This document shows positions 41,415 to 49,911 of a DNA stretch of 64,000 nt, piece by piece. Source of the stretch: Collinsella aerofaciens (GTDB taxonomy: Bacteria; Actinomycetota; Coriobacteriia; Coriobacteriales; Coriobacteriaceae). The DNA lies in the NCBI RefSeq assembly GCF_015554145.1, contig NZ_JADNHZ010000002.1, positions 62,001 through 126,000 on the forward strand, in the 5' to 3' direction. A program made the translations under genes and the position numbers. The notes under the pieces are model-generated. The model did no database searches. It was not told the origin of the DNA and saw nothing but the letters and a program-made list of their open reading frames with translations. Positions within the stretch are counted from its first letter, which is position 1. Each line of letters begins with the position of its first letter.

Positions 41415-42245
41415 ATGGATCGCAGTAAGGTACCTGCCGTCCTGTCCATCGCAGGATCCGATTCCAGCGGTGGCGCCGGCATTCAGGCCGACATCAAGAC
41501 CATCACGGCGCACCGCCTGTATGCCGAGACGGCCATCACCGCCATCACCGCACAAAACACGCTCGGTGTCACCGCCGTGCAGAATATCTCCCCTGATATC
41601 GTCGCTGCGCAGATCGACGCCGTATTTGACGATATCCGCCCCAGCGCCGTCAAGATCGGCATGGTTTCCTCTGCCGAGATTATCGAGGTTATCGCCGACC
41701 GCCTGAGCGCCTGGAACGCGACAAACGTGGTCGTCGACCCCGTCATGGTAGCCACCTCGGGCGCACGGCTGATTGCCGAAGATGCCGCCGAGGCGCTCAC
41801 CCGCCGCCTGTTCCCACTAGCAACCGTCATCACGCCCAATATTCCCGAGGCCATGGCCCTGCTTGACTACGAGGTCGACTCCGAGCGCACACAGCAAAAT
41901 GCTGCCATGCTCCTCACCCGCCGCTTTGGTTGCGCATCCCTCGTTAAGGGTGGGCATCTTGTCAACGAGGCCAACGATGTATTGGCCGAACCCGCGCCAC
42001 TCGATGACGAGGGCAACCATCTGGGCGATCCGCTCACCACGTGGTTCCGCCACAAGCGCATCGAGACCGACAACACACACGGCACCGGCTGCACGCTTTC
42101 GTCCGCCATCGCCTGCGCGCTGGCCCAGGGCATGGATCTTGCCGATGCCGTCAACGCCGGCAAGGCATACCTGACAGGCGCTCTGGCCGCCGGCCTGAAC
42201 ATGGGCAAAGGCTCCGGCCCTGTCAACCACATGTGGCAGTACTAA
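41415..42245 (+). CDS. thiD: Hydroxymethylpyrimidine/phosphomethylpyrimidine kinase
   Basis: 276 residues, ribokinase fold. AVLSIAGSDSSGGAGIQAD is the substrate-binding start, then GVTAVQNISP, VVDPVMVATSG, TPNIPEA and the DNTHGTGCTLSSAIA anion hole/catalytic Asp region. It phosphorylates HMP-P, the thiC product, to HMP-PP. AAGGGAGC precedes the ATG. It follows thiC after 178 bases with its own promoter-like TATAAT, so it may be expressed independently of the riboswitch. thiE, thiM and thiG are not in the window. Confidence 0.95.
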   Translation: MDRSKVPAVLSIAGSDSSGGAGIQADIKTITAHRLYAETAITAITAQNTLGVTAVQNISPDIVAAQIDAVFDDIRPSAVKIGMVSSAEIIEVIADRLSAWNATNVVVDPVMVATSGARLIAEDAAEALTRRLFPLATVITPNIPEAMALLDYEVDSERTQQNAAMLLTRRFGCASLVKGGHLVNEANDVLAEPAPLDDEGNHLGDPLTTWFRHKRIETDNTHGTGCTLSSAIACALAQGMDLADAVNAGKAYLTGALAAGLNMGKGSGPVNHMWQY

Positions 42246-42292
42246 ATAGCCAGTAACCTGCCAAAAAGAGACAGGCTACTTTGCACCAAAAA

Positions 42293-42360
42293 CCGTCGCA
42301 ACATTCGATGAAAATCGTGCAAACGCGAAAAATCATTAAATGTTGCGACGGTTTGATTTT
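42293..42360 (+). terminator. Terminator of thiD
   Basis: CCGTCGCAACATT pairs perfectly with AATGTTGCGACGG around a 33-base AT-rich centre and is followed by TTTGATTTT. Confidence 0.75.
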
Positions 42361-42390
42361 AGATAGCGGTCGAGCAAAGGACCAGAGCGC

Positions 42391-43002
42391 CTATTCGTCG
42401 GCGAGTTGAATTCCCAACAAACCCGAGAGTGCCAGCGCCTGCTCGGCATTGACCGTCAAGCCACGCAACTCATGGTAATCGCCCGAAACAACGGGCGCTG
42501 CAAATGTACAGCGCGACACATCAACGCCGGAAAGCGACGTCTTGAACACATCAACACGCGTCAGGTCACAGCCATCCAGGCGTATCTGACCCAGCTTGGC
42601 ACCCTGAAACGCAGCCTCTCTCAGACGTGTATCGCATGCTGTCATAGGGCCAATGCGTCCCTCCGAAAGGTTCGCATAGCTCAAATCGCACGATCCAAAC
42701 GACACGCTCGACAGGCGCGCCTTGAGCAAGTTGAGTCCCGGTGCCGAGCAGTCAACGAAGTCGCAGCGGCTGAGCCAGCAGCCTTCCATGTTGCAGCGGA
42801 TAAAGCGGCAACCGCGAAACACCACGTCGCGAAACGTCGAGCCGCTCCAGTCAACGCTATCGAACTCGCAAGATCGGAACACAACGCCATCGAAGGTCGC
42901 GCCGTTCGCCACGTCGTAGGCAAGATCCAAATCCTCAAAAGCGGTATTGGAGACGAGCTCATCGCCCTCGGCAAAGAGGTCGATGAGCTCGTCCATGCCC
43001 AT
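42391..43002 (-). CDS. Pentapeptide repeat protein
   Basis: 203 residues. After about 30 helical residues (MDELIDLFAEGDELV), repeats of the A(D/N)LxX type run through most of the protein: FDGVVFRSCEFDSVDW, FRDVVFRGCRF, LSYANLSEG, LGQIRLDGCDLTRVDV. These fold as a right-handed quadrilateral beta helix. Function is unknown; some relatives mimic DNA or protect gyrase. ATG 43002 was chosen because a palindrome lies upstream and no ribosome site supports longer starts; ATG two codons later is possible. Downstream partner of the SGNH gene. Confidence 0.78.
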   Translation of the reverse strand: MGMDELIDLFAEGDELVSNTAFEDLDLAYDVANGATFDGVVFRSCEFDSVDWSGSTFRDVVFRGCRFIRCNMEGCWLSRCDFVDCSAPGLNLLKARLSSVSFGSCDLSYANLSEGRIGPMTACDTRLREAAFQGAKLGQIRLDGCDLTRVDVFKTSLSGVDVSRCTFAAPVVSGDYHELRGLTVNAEQALALSGLLGIQLADE

Positions 43003-43036
43003 ATGGCAGCCAATCCGTTCGTTTACCCGGGCAAAA

Positions 43037-43069
43037 CCACCGCAAAGGTGCCTGTCCCCTTTGCGGTGG
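43037..43069. repeat. Palindrome between the SGNH and pentapeptide genes
   Basis: CCACCGCAAAG pairs with CTTTGCGGTGG around GTGCCTGTCCC. Shares the ACCGCAA end with the GTTGCGGTG palindromes at 17622 and 38275 but has a different centre. Confidence 0.75.
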
Positions 43070-43081
43070 CTTGGGGTCGCG

Positions 43082-43741
43082 CTACTCACCGAGCATCTCT
43101 TGGAGCTTGGCTGCCACGGCATGTCCCAAGCTCTCGTGGCTTTCGGGCATCATATGCAGATAGTCGATATCGCCCGGCTCGGCAAACTCGGCGGCATTCA
43201 AAAAGTCGCAGCCAAACTGCTCGGCCACGTGCGCATAGTACTCGCCAAAATGTTCAGATGCCTCGACGGAACGCTCGTCAAAATCGGTCATATATACATC
43301 GGCGATCTGCGGCTTGATCTTGATAGGAGCCATCAGCAGGATGCGCGGGCAAGGCGCAGCGTCGGTCCACGGAAACGCGCGGACGGCGCGAATCAGCGCC
43401 ATGGCGCCACGGGCGATATCGGAAGCTGTCACGTTAAAGACCGTCTTACAGTCGTTGGTGCCCAGCATGATCACAATGACGTCCAGCGGCTTATGAGCCT
43501 CGAGCAGCATCGGAAGCGCGCGAATGCCGTTGAGGTTAGTGTCCAGATGGCACATGTCGTCGCGTACCGTCGTGCGGCCGTTGAGGCCTTCTTCAATTAC
43601 ATGCCAGCCCTCGCCTAAGTCACGTTGGACCACGCCACACCAGCGCACATCCTGCGCATAGCGCACCGCGGTGCCGTCGCGCATGCCCGCCGGATCGTAA
43701 CCATAGGTGTTGCTGTCACCAAAGCATAGAACGTTTTTCAT
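43082..43741 (-). CDS. SGNH/GDSL-family hydrolase
   Basis: 219 residues. Block I CFGDSNTYGYDP carries the nucleophile Ser, block II Gly in NGRTT, block III MLGTNDCK the Asn, and block V SIDYLHM-like DYLHMMPESH the Asp/His pair. No signal peptide, so it should be a cytoplasmic esterase; several relatives act on acetylated sugars. ATG 43741 follows GGGGAG. It is upstream of the pentapeptide gene on the same strand, separated by a palindrome. Confidence 0.87.
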   Translation of the reverse strand: MKNVLCFGDSNTYGYDPAGMRDGTAVRYAQDVRWCGVVQRDLGEGWHVIEEGLNGRTTVRDDMCHLDTNLNGIRALPMLLEAHKPLDVIVIMLGTNDCKTVFNVTASDIARGAMALIRAVRAFPWTDAAPCPRILLMAPIKIKPQIADVYMTDFDERSVEASEHFGEYYAHVAEQFGCDFLNAAEFAEPGDIDYLHMMPESHESLGHAVAAKLQEMLGE

Positions 43742-43759
43742 CGTAAGCTCCCCACTCAA

Positions 43760-43791
43760 TAAAAAGCCGACGGGAGCAGCCCCCGTCGGCT
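43760..43791 (-). terminator. Terminator after the PARG-like gene
   Basis: AGCCGACGGG pairs with CCCGTCGGCT around 7 bases, followed by TTTTTATT on the minus strand. Confidence 0.92.
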
Positions 43792-43816
43792 CGGTATATC
43801 GCATCACGCGCACCGT

Positions 43817-44950
43817 TTACAGGTACTTGCGCCAGTCGTCGTCATCCTCGTCATCCTCGGCAGCGGCCTGAGCCTGCTCGGCGGCACGGGCGGCTGCGGT
43901 GCGGGCGGCAACCTGAGCATAGGACTCCTCGTTGCGCTCGGGGAAGTTTGCCAGCACGTGCTCGAACTTGGCGAAGTCCTCGTCCCAGCGCGTAGAGGGC
44001 ACGGCAAAGAAGACCTGCTTGACCTTGAAGTCGCCCGACGCGAGCTCCCTGCGGAAGAGCTCGGCCACGGCCTCGGCATCAAAGCCGTTGTTGTCGCAGC
44101 CCCAAGCACCCAGCACGAGCTTCTCGCGACCAAGCTCATCGCAGATGGCGAGCACAAAGCGAATGCGGTCGCGCAGGGCATCCAGCAGAGCATCGTCGCT
44201 CACGCGATACTCCTGGCGGGCGCGCCTAACGTTGGGCGCGGCGGCCACGATCACGTCGGCGTATGCATGCACGTGGTTGCGGTCGAAGCGCACCGCAGGC
44301 ACCACCAGGGCGCGGTTACGATAGAGCTCGCAGTTGATGTTGCGGCAACGGTTCTCGCCGTACCACTTACGCTGCTTATCGAGAACGTTGTACAGATACG
44401 AATCGGCGCACAGCGTGGCCTCCTGGCCCAGATAACCCTGAATATATCCACCGCCCGGATTGGTAAACGAGGCAAAGGCGAGCACGGCCATGTCGCAGAA
44501 CTGCGCATAGCCGCGACCGTTATCGAGGATTGCCTGCGTGGCGGAGGCATCAAGCACAGTGACCTCGGGCAGGACCGGAGCGGGCTCCTCAGCAGGCGCG
44601 GACTCAGCTTCGGCGATTTCCTCGGCAGGCTCCTCGACGGGCTCGGGCGCCGCCTCGGTCTCGGGCGCCGCCTCGACCTCGGCAGTCTCCGCGTTCTCGA
44701 CGTCCTCGGCGACCTGCTCTTCGGCGGCCACAGCACTCTGAACCTTGGCCTTCATCGCCGCGACAAAGCCGGCAGGCATACCGTCAAACTCGCGAACACC
44801 GGCAAGCGAACGCTCGATATCCTTGGCGCACGCTTCGGACACAGTTGCCACGTGACGCTCGGCGGCCTTGGCACGGGCCTCGCGCTTGGGATTGGGCTGA
44901 CCCGCTCGGTTGGACCTGCGGTTACGGTTCCTGTTGTCGACGTCTGCCAT
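43817..44950 (-). CDS. TIGR02452-type poly(ADP-ribose) glycohydrolase-like protein
   Basis: 377 residues. The N-terminal 60 are basic, residues about 70-125 form an acidic Glu/Ala/Pro linker, and the macrodomain-like part follows with SFTNPGGGYIQGYLGQEA, VIVAAAPNVRR and LVLGAWGCDNNGFD. The PARG signature is GGG-X(6-8)-QEE; here it reads GGGYIQGYLGQEA, so the second (catalytic) Glu of the pair is Ala. The protein may bind ADP-ribose without cleaving it, or use another residue. The C-terminal tail is Ala-rich then acidic (DDEDDDD). AAAGGTGG precedes the ATG. Host role unknown. Confidence 0.8.
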   Translation of the reverse strand: MADVDNRNRNRRSNRAGQPNPKREARAKAAERHVATVSEACAKDIERSLAGVREFDGMPAGFVAAMKAKVQSAVAAEEQVAEDVENAETAEVEAAPETEAAPEPVEEPAEEIAEAESAPAEEPAPVLPEVTVLDASATQAILDNGRGYAQFCDMAVLAFASFTNPGGGYIQGYLGQEATLCADSYLYNVLDKQRKWYGENRCRNINCELYRNRALVVPAVRFDRNHVHAYADVIVAAAPNVRRARQEYRVSDDALLDALRDRIRFVLAICDELGREKLVLGAWGCDNNGFDAEAVAELFRRELASGDFKVKQVFFAVPSTRWDEDFAKFEHVLANFPERNEESYAQVAARTAAARAAEQAQAAAEDDEDDDDWRKYL

Positions 44951-45090
44951 ACGTGGCCACCTTTCCTGTCGCTGCCGCTATCGGCTTTTCCCATCCATGA
45001 TACCCCGCCGCGTACAAAAAAGACGGCCCCGAAGGATCGCCTTTCACATCGTTTTACCGCGTCCGACAAGAAACGCTGCAATCCCCCGCG

Positions 45091-45786
45091 CTAGTCGCGA
45101 CGACCGAGGATGTTCAGGATGCGCAGGAACACGTTGATAATGTCCACGAACAGATTGGACGCCATGAGCACGGCGTTGGGCAGCGTGGGCGGCACCGTCG
45201 TTGCCACATAGGTGTCGTAGCCGATGAAGCCGGCGAACACCACGATCACGATCAGGTCGGTGATGGACTGCGAAACGCCCATGAACATCAGCACGATCTC
45301 GACCAGAATCGTGGCAAGCAGGATGCCAAAACCAATGCCATACACACGCTGGAAGAACTTGGGGAAGGTCACGCCCAGCGCACCAAAGACAAAGGTGATG
45401 GCGGCCGTGGCGATAAAGGCGGTGTTAATGGTAGGCAGGTCGTAGTTGGCAAGACCAAACGACGCCGTCAGGCCAAAGGTGCTCGCAAAGACCACGTAGC
45501 CCACGAGTGACAGGCCCACGGACTGTTTGCTGGCAGCAGCCGACATCATGACCATGCCGACGATGGTCAAAATAAATGAGCCAAAGACCAGCGGCAAAGC
45601 GGCGCCGCTCATCATCATGCGCGCAAACGACATGGTGCTCGTAAAGTAAACACCGGCGCCCATGGCGCAAAAGCCCAAAAAGATCAGAGCAGACATGACA
45701 AGGTTGTACGCGCGCGGCGACATCTCCTTGGCACGGCTTGCGCCGGTCTCGATGGGGCCATTCTGATAGCCCTGGATATCGTTCAT
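45091..45786 (-). CDS. Bax inhibitor-1/YccA family membrane protein
   Basis: 231 residues with seven predicted membrane helices after a 25-residue cytosolic start. The family's terminal signature is seen in helix 6-7: FAGFIGYDTY and LFVDIINVFLRILNILGRR. Bacterial members are linked to calcium leak or to regulation of FtsH proteolysis; the job here is not known. GAAAGGACG precedes ATG 45786. Single gene between the PARG-like gene and a small conserved gene on the same strand. Confidence 0.9.
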   Translation of the reverse strand: MNDIQGYQNGPIETGASRAKEMSPRAYNLVMSALIFLGFCAMGAGVYFTSTMSFARMMMSGAALPLVFGSFILTIVGMVMMSAAASKQSVGLSLVGYVVFASTFGLTASFGLANYDLPTINTAFIATAAITFVFGALGVTFPKFFQRVYGIGFGILLATILVEIVLMFMGVSQSITDLIVIVVFAGFIGYDTYVATTVPPTLPNAVLMASNLFVDIINVFLRILNILGRRD

Positions 45787-45866
45787 AATTTCGTCCTTTC
45801 AAAAAGCACCGCGACGGCGCCGTAGCTGACAAGTTTCCTGCCATTGTACCCGAACGCCACGCGTTC

Positions 45867-46205
45867 TTACCTGCGGCGCTCGCTCTCGAGTGTTCGGTCG
45901 AACGCCCACACCCACCAACGCATCACGTGTGCCTGCGAGCCGTCCGCCCGCTCGCGCGTCTGGTCCTCCAGATACAACTCGGTCGCGTGCCCGCCAAAAC
46001 GCACCTTATAGGTTGCCGTACGAATGCCGTGAACCGTCAGGCCAAACCCAGTGGTCGAGACAATCTCGTCAATCGTAAAGCAACGACCGTCGACCCAGCA
46101 GACGGTGACCGGCACGACCTGTCCGCCCGCGAGGATGCGAGCCACGACGTCCACATACTGCTTGTGCACGCGCCGAGTTTTGCCATCTGTCTGTCGATAT
46201 TCCAT
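45867..46205 (-). CDS. Small conserved protein (DUF6504-like)
   Basis: 112 residues, soluble, beta-rich: QYVDVVARILAGG, VTVCWVDGRCFTIDEIVST, TYKVRFGGHATELYLEDQ, RWWVWAFDR. The pattern of a short SH3-like barrel with an aromatic end recalls actinobacterial DUF6504 proteins, but I am not certain. ATG 46205 lies only one base after AGGAGG, which is unusually close; no better start is visible, so initiation may be weak or use another site. Confidence 0.6.
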   Translation of the reverse strand: MEYRQTDGKTRRVHKQYVDVVARILAGGQVVPVTVCWVDGRCFTIDEIVSTTGFGLTVHGIRTATYKVRFGGHATELYLEDQTRERADGSQAHVMRWWVWAFDRTLESERRR

Positions 46206-46455
46206 GCCTCCTATTATCGAACGCATGTTTGCATGTTGTAAAGCGAACAGGCTGTGGTTTTGGGGTGTTGGGGCGCGCGCACGTGTCCTCATGGTGTGTT
46301 AGCAAAAAGAACACCCACGGTCAACAGGGCTAATATTCATTTTTAGTGCCAAAAAATTCACTGCTCCCATCAGAACTCGGTAAAGAAACCCGCAGGAGGT
46401 GATACGATTTATCATGTTTCTGTAACGTGCCTGCAAACTTCGAGAAAGCCCATAT

Positions 46456-47505
46456 ATGGACGTAACGTTCTCAACCTTCCTCGGCCAACTTGTGTCGAAC
46501 CCAGTCCTTGCCGTCACCGTGATCCTCGCGCTCGGCGCCATCTTCGTCAATGGATGGACCGACGCACCCAACGCCATCGCGACCTGCGTCACTACGCGTT
46601 GCATGCCCGCCCGCGCCGCTATTCTCATGAGTGCCGCATTCAACTTCCTTGGCGTGCTCATCATGACGCACTTTAACGCGAGCGTCGCCAACACCATCTC
46701 CCATATTGTCGACTTTGGCGGAAACAGCACCATGGCGCTCGCCTGTCTGTGCGCGGCGCTGTTCTCCATCGTCGTCTACGGCGCCACAGCGTCGCGTTTT
46801 GGCATCCCCACCTCGCAAAGCCACAGCCTTATCGCCGGCCTGACCGGTGCCGCCATCGCCCTCGGCGGTGCGAGCAGCGTCAACGTCCACGAGTGGATGA
46901 AGGTCATCTACGGCCTGGCGCTCTCCATCGGTCTGGGCTTTGTCATGGGCTGGGTCCTGTGCAAGCTCGTCTCGATTCTTTTCGCCGCCGCCAACAGGCG
47001 ACGTGCCAATGTCTTCTTTAAATACGCTCAGATCGCGAGCGCTGCGGCCATGAGCTTTATGCACGGCGCGCAGGATGGACAGAAGTTCATCGGCGTGCTC
47101 TTTTTAGGCGTGGCCTTTGCCAGCGGCCAGACGAGCGTCGGCGATGCCGGCATCCCCATCTGGATTATGCTGCTATGCTCGGCCACCATGGGCATCGGCA
47201 CCAGCGTGGGCGGCGAGCGCATCATCAAGTCCGTTGGCCAGAGCATGGTCAAGCTCGAAAAGTACCAGGGCTTCTCCGCCGACCTGGCGGGCGCCGCGAA
47301 CCTGCTGCTTGCCACCCTTACCGGCATCCCCGTGTCCTCCACGCACATCAAGACCTGCGCCATCATGGGCGTCGGTGCCGTCAAACGCCTCTCGGCCATC
47401 AACTTCGGCGTCGTCAAGGACATGATGTTCACCTGGTTCTTCACCTTCCCCGCCTGCGGACTCATCAGCTTTGTCATGGCCAAGCTGTTCATGATGTTCA
47501 TCTAG
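46456..47505 (+). CDS. pit: Inorganic phosphate transporter, PiT family
   Basis: 349 residues, about ten membrane segments in two inverted halves. The duplicated PiT signatures are NGWTDAPNAIAT near residue 32 and FMHGAQDGQKFIG near residue 203, plus IPTSQSHSL and IPVSSTHIKT. It imports phosphate with a cation. Only a weak ribosome site (GAGAAAG) precedes the ATG, while a much stronger AGGAGGTG lies 45 bases upstream with no matching start. The gene after it encodes its usual DUF47 partner. The window also carries the high-affinity pst system. Confidence 0.92.
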   Translation: MDVTFSTFLGQLVSNPVLAVTVILALGAIFVNGWTDAPNAIATCVTTRCMPARAAILMSAAFNFLGVLIMTHFNASVANTISHIVDFGGNSTMALACLCAALFSIVVYGATASRFGIPTSQSHSLIAGLTGAAIALGGASSVNVHEWMKVIYGLALSIGLGFVMGWVLCKLVSILFAAANRRRANVFFKYAQIASAAAMSFMHGAQDGQKFIGVLFLGVAFASGQTSVGDAGIPIWIMLLCSATMGIGTSVGGERIIKSVGQSMVKLEKYQGFSADLAGAANLLLATLTGIPVSSTHIKTCAIMGVGAVKRLSAINFGVVKDMMFTWFFTFPACGLISFVMAKLFMMFI

Positions 47506-47572
47506 TCAAACCGAACGTCCATCCGGACCGTAACACCTCGCCCACCCGTCTTCGCCTCGAAAGGACCCACTC

Positions 47573-48196
47573 ATGGCAAAGAAACCCGATTCGTTCTACT
47601 TTGACAACTACGTCGCCTGCGCCGACCTCGCCGTCCAGGCCGCCGAGCTGCTTACCAAGATTTTCGAGAACTTCGATCCCGCAAAGATTCACGATATGCT
47701 CGACAAGATGCATGCGATCGAGCATGCGGCCGACAAGAAGCACCATGAGCTTGAGGACGCCCTGCTCACCGCCTTTATCACCCCGCTTGAGCGCGAGGAT
47801 CTGGACCTGATGAGCTGCTCGCTCGACACCGTGCTCGACCGCATCGAGGGCGTCGTGCAGCGCGTCTACTTCACCAACATCCAGAGCATCCATCCCGATG
47901 CCATCGTGATCGCCCACAAGGTGACCGACGCCTGCCGCGCCATGAAAGACCTGATGGTCGAGCTGCCTAACTACCGCAAGTCCAAAACGCTGCGCGAGCT
48001 CGTCATCCAGATCAACACCATCGAGTCCGAGGCCGACGAGCTCTATATCAACGCCATGCGTAACCTGCACGTTAACGGCAAGGACCCGCTCGAGGTCATC
48101 GCTTGGCGTGACGTGTACGCCTTCCTGGAGTACTGCGCCGACTGCTGCGAGAATGTGGCCGATGTCGTGGATTCGATTGTCATGAAGAACAGTTAA
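47573..48196 (+). CDS. DUF47/PhoU-like Pit accessory protein
   Basis: 207 residues, all-helical. FYFDNYVACADLAVQAAELL, IEHAADKKHHEL and ITPLEREDL are the DUF47 blocks, with VLDRIEGVVQRVY further on. Members are encoded beside Pit and modulate phosphate transport or signalling. CGAAAGGA precedes the ATG; spacing to pit is 67 bases, so the pair is one operon. A very long hairpin (48217-48300) follows the stop. Confidence 0.9.
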   Translation: MAKKPDSFYFDNYVACADLAVQAAELLTKIFENFDPAKIHDMLDKMHAIEHAADKKHHELEDALLTAFITPLEREDLDLMSCSLDTVLDRIEGVVQRVYFTNIQSIHPDAIVIAHKVTDACRAMKDLMVELPNYRKSKTLRELVIQINTIESEADELYINAMRNLHVNGKDPLEVIAWRDVYAFLEYCADCCENVADVVDSIVMKNS

Positions 48197-48216
48197 TTGG
48201 GGGCACCCGTCCCACC

Positions 48217-48300
48217 GGCGAAGGCCCGGCACCTATTTGCTTTCTCACTCCGGCTGCATGGCAGAGTCGTTCGAAAGTAAATAGGTGTCGGGCCTTCGCC
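48217..48300 (+). repeat. Long inverted repeat after the pit operon
   Basis: The 28-base left arm starts GGCGAAGGCCCGGCACC and pairs throughout with the right arm ending GGTGTCGGGCCTTCGCC. The two differences are G-U pairs on the plus strand, so the plus strand is the likely functional one. The 28-base centre has its own weak hairpin. May end pit transcription. A second palindrome, ACCACCATTG/CAATGGTGGT at 48307-48351, follows in the same 283-base gap. Confidence 0.8.
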
Positions 48301-48479
48301 TTAGGTACCACCATTGGGAACCTTGACTGATAGTTATGGTGCAATGGTGGTTTGGCTGAAGGGACCTTTGGTACTCGTTCGGACACTTTGGCCCTTGATG
48401 AGCGTTTGGCTGATTGCTGCTTTGGGTACTCTTTGGGTTACTTTTGGTTTGTTTGATTTTTAATTTTAGGAGGGCTTGT

Positions 48480-49010
48480 ATGTCTTATTTGGATCTGGCT
48501 CGGGGTCGGTATTCTTGTCGCGAGTTTGAGGATCGTTCTGTTGAGCAGTCGGTAGTGGATGCCATTGTTGAGGCGGGGCGGATTGCTCCTTCTGCTTGTA
48601 ATAATCATCCAGCCCGTGTGATGGTGCTGGATACGCCTGAGCTGTTGGAGAAGGCTGCTGCTTGTCAGCCTCGGTTTGCTCGTGATGGGTCTATCTTTGG
48701 AGCTCCGCTTGTCTTCCTTATTTGCAGCGTTACCGATGATGCTTGGGTGCGCCCGTATGACCAGATGAATTCCAGTGAAATCGATACGTCCATCGTGTGC
48801 GACCAGATGATGATGGAGGCCACCGAGCAGGGCCTGGGAACGTGCTGGGTATGCCATTTTAAGCCTGAGGTGGCACAGGAGCAGTTCAATCTGCCCAAGG
48901 GCGTCTATCCCTATCACATGCTCGTCTGTGGCTATCCCGCCGACCACATCGCCGATCCCGAGCATCGCGAGGCCCGCACTATTCCCCTCTCCAACTTCCT
49001 CCTCAAGTAG
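48480..49010 (+). CDS. Nitroreductase family protein
   Basis: 176 residues, FMN-binding nitroreductase fold. ARGRYSCREFEDRSV is the typical FMN-phosphate start, APSACNNHPARVMV the second contact, and EQGLGTCWVCHF the third. The ATG at 48480 follows AGGAGGG. The first 70 or so codons favour T at the third base and CGG for Arg, unlike the C-rich codons of the second half and of the neighbours, a possible sign of recombination. The upstream 150 bases are also T-rich. The substrate is unknown. Confidence 0.85.
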   Translation: MSYLDLARGRYSCREFEDRSVEQSVVDAIVEAGRIAPSACNNHPARVMVLDTPELLEKAAACQPRFARDGSIFGAPLVFLICSVTDDAWVRPYDQMNSSEIDTSIVCDQMMMEATEQGLGTCWVCHFKPEVAQEQFNLPKGVYPYHMLVCGYPADHIADPEHREARTIPLSNFLLK

Positions 49011-49053
49011 TTTTTAGACATACCTTAAAAACTACCTTTTACCACGCGCCCTT

Positions 49054-49097
49054 CGCCGAGTTCTGTCCTATCGCATGCAGAGCTCGGCGTTTTGTTT
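49054..49097 (+). terminator. Terminator of the nitroreductase gene
   Basis: CGCCGAG/CTCGGCG and TCTG/CAGA arms form one stem with a single mismatch, followed by TTTTGTTT. Confidence 0.88.
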
Positions 49098-49116
49098 CCC
49101 AACCCGTATACAGCCA

Positions 49117-49146
49117 CAAAAAAGGAGCCCGCAGGTGCGAGTTCCT
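49117..49146 (-). terminator. Terminator of the divIVA end of the division cluster
   Basis: AGGAACTCGC and GCGGGCTCCT arms (one internal mismatch, one G-U), loop ACCT, followed by TTTTTT on the minus strand. Confidence 0.85.
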
Positions 49147-49175
49147 CTTAAGGACACTAGATTGTAGCTCTGATG

Positions 49176-49850
49176 CTAGTCCAGGTCGTCGGCGGCAAAG
49201 TTGTCGATCGGGGCGAAGGGATCGGCCACGGGGACAACCGGGTCAGCGACGGGCAGCGGCTCGGCGGGAACAGTCACCGCAGGAGAAGCGGCAGAACCGA
49301 CCGGCGTGGAGGCCATGAGGTCGGCCGGGAAGGAGTTCTGGGCATCGTCCATGAAGTGCTGGATGAGCTTGAGGTACTCGGCCTTGAACTCCTCGCGGGA
49401 AGCCTTGAGACGATCGATTTCCTCGAGCTCGGCCTGCTTCTCGGTCAGAGCCTGGCGGATAACCTCGCGTGCCTTAGCGTCAGCCTCGTTGCGGATACGC
49501 TCAGCGTTCTCGTTGGCATCGTTGACGATGGTCTCAGCGGTCTGCTGGGCAGCGATCAGGGCAGCGGAAATCTGGCGCTCCTGAGCGGAGAAGTCAGGGG
49601 CGGGAGCAGCCACGGGGGCGGCAGGAACGGCTTGGGCGGTGGCATCCTGAGCCTGGGCAAGCTGAGCCTGCGCATCGGCAAGCTGCTGCTCGGTAGCAGT
49701 CAGGCGACCCTTAAGGTCGACGATCTTAGCGAGCATAGCGTCAACCTCGGAGGACAGCGTCTCCAAGAAGACGTCGACCTCGGCGGGATCGTAGCCACGC
49801 TTGGCCTCAGAGAAAGTCTGAGCCTGGATGTCTGCAGGGGTAATAGCCAT
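49176..49850 (-). CDS. divIVA: DivIVA-domain cell division/polarity protein
   Basis: 224 residues. ITPADIQAQTFSEAKRGYDPAEVDVFLETL is the N-terminal membrane-binding DivIVA domain in family form (only short parts quoted as key: FSEAKRGYD, VDVFL). Two coiled coils follow: about 30-70, and 90-165 after an Ala/Pro linker (VPAAPVAAPAP). The C-terminus is Pro/Val-rich. It marks poles and directs growth in Actinomycetota. AAAGGAGAC precedes the ATG. Last gene of the yggS-sepF-yggT-divIVA group. It is shorter than Wag31 but of the same plan. Confidence 0.88.
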   Translation of the reverse strand: MAITPADIQAQTFSEAKRGYDPAEVDVFLETLSSEVDAMLAKIVDLKGRLTATEQQLADAQAQLAQAQDATAQAVPAAPVAAPAPDFSAQERQISAALIAAQQTAETIVNDANENAERIRNEADAKAREVIRQALTEKQAELEEIDRLKASREEFKAEYLKLIQHFMDDAQNSFPADLMASTPVGSAASPAVTVPAEPLPVADPVVPVADPFAPIDNFAADDLD

Positions 49851-49911
49851 AACAAGTCTCCTTTTTCATCGCCTCGGCGCTACACGCCCGACGTAAGTTA
49901 CTAAGTCAGTT

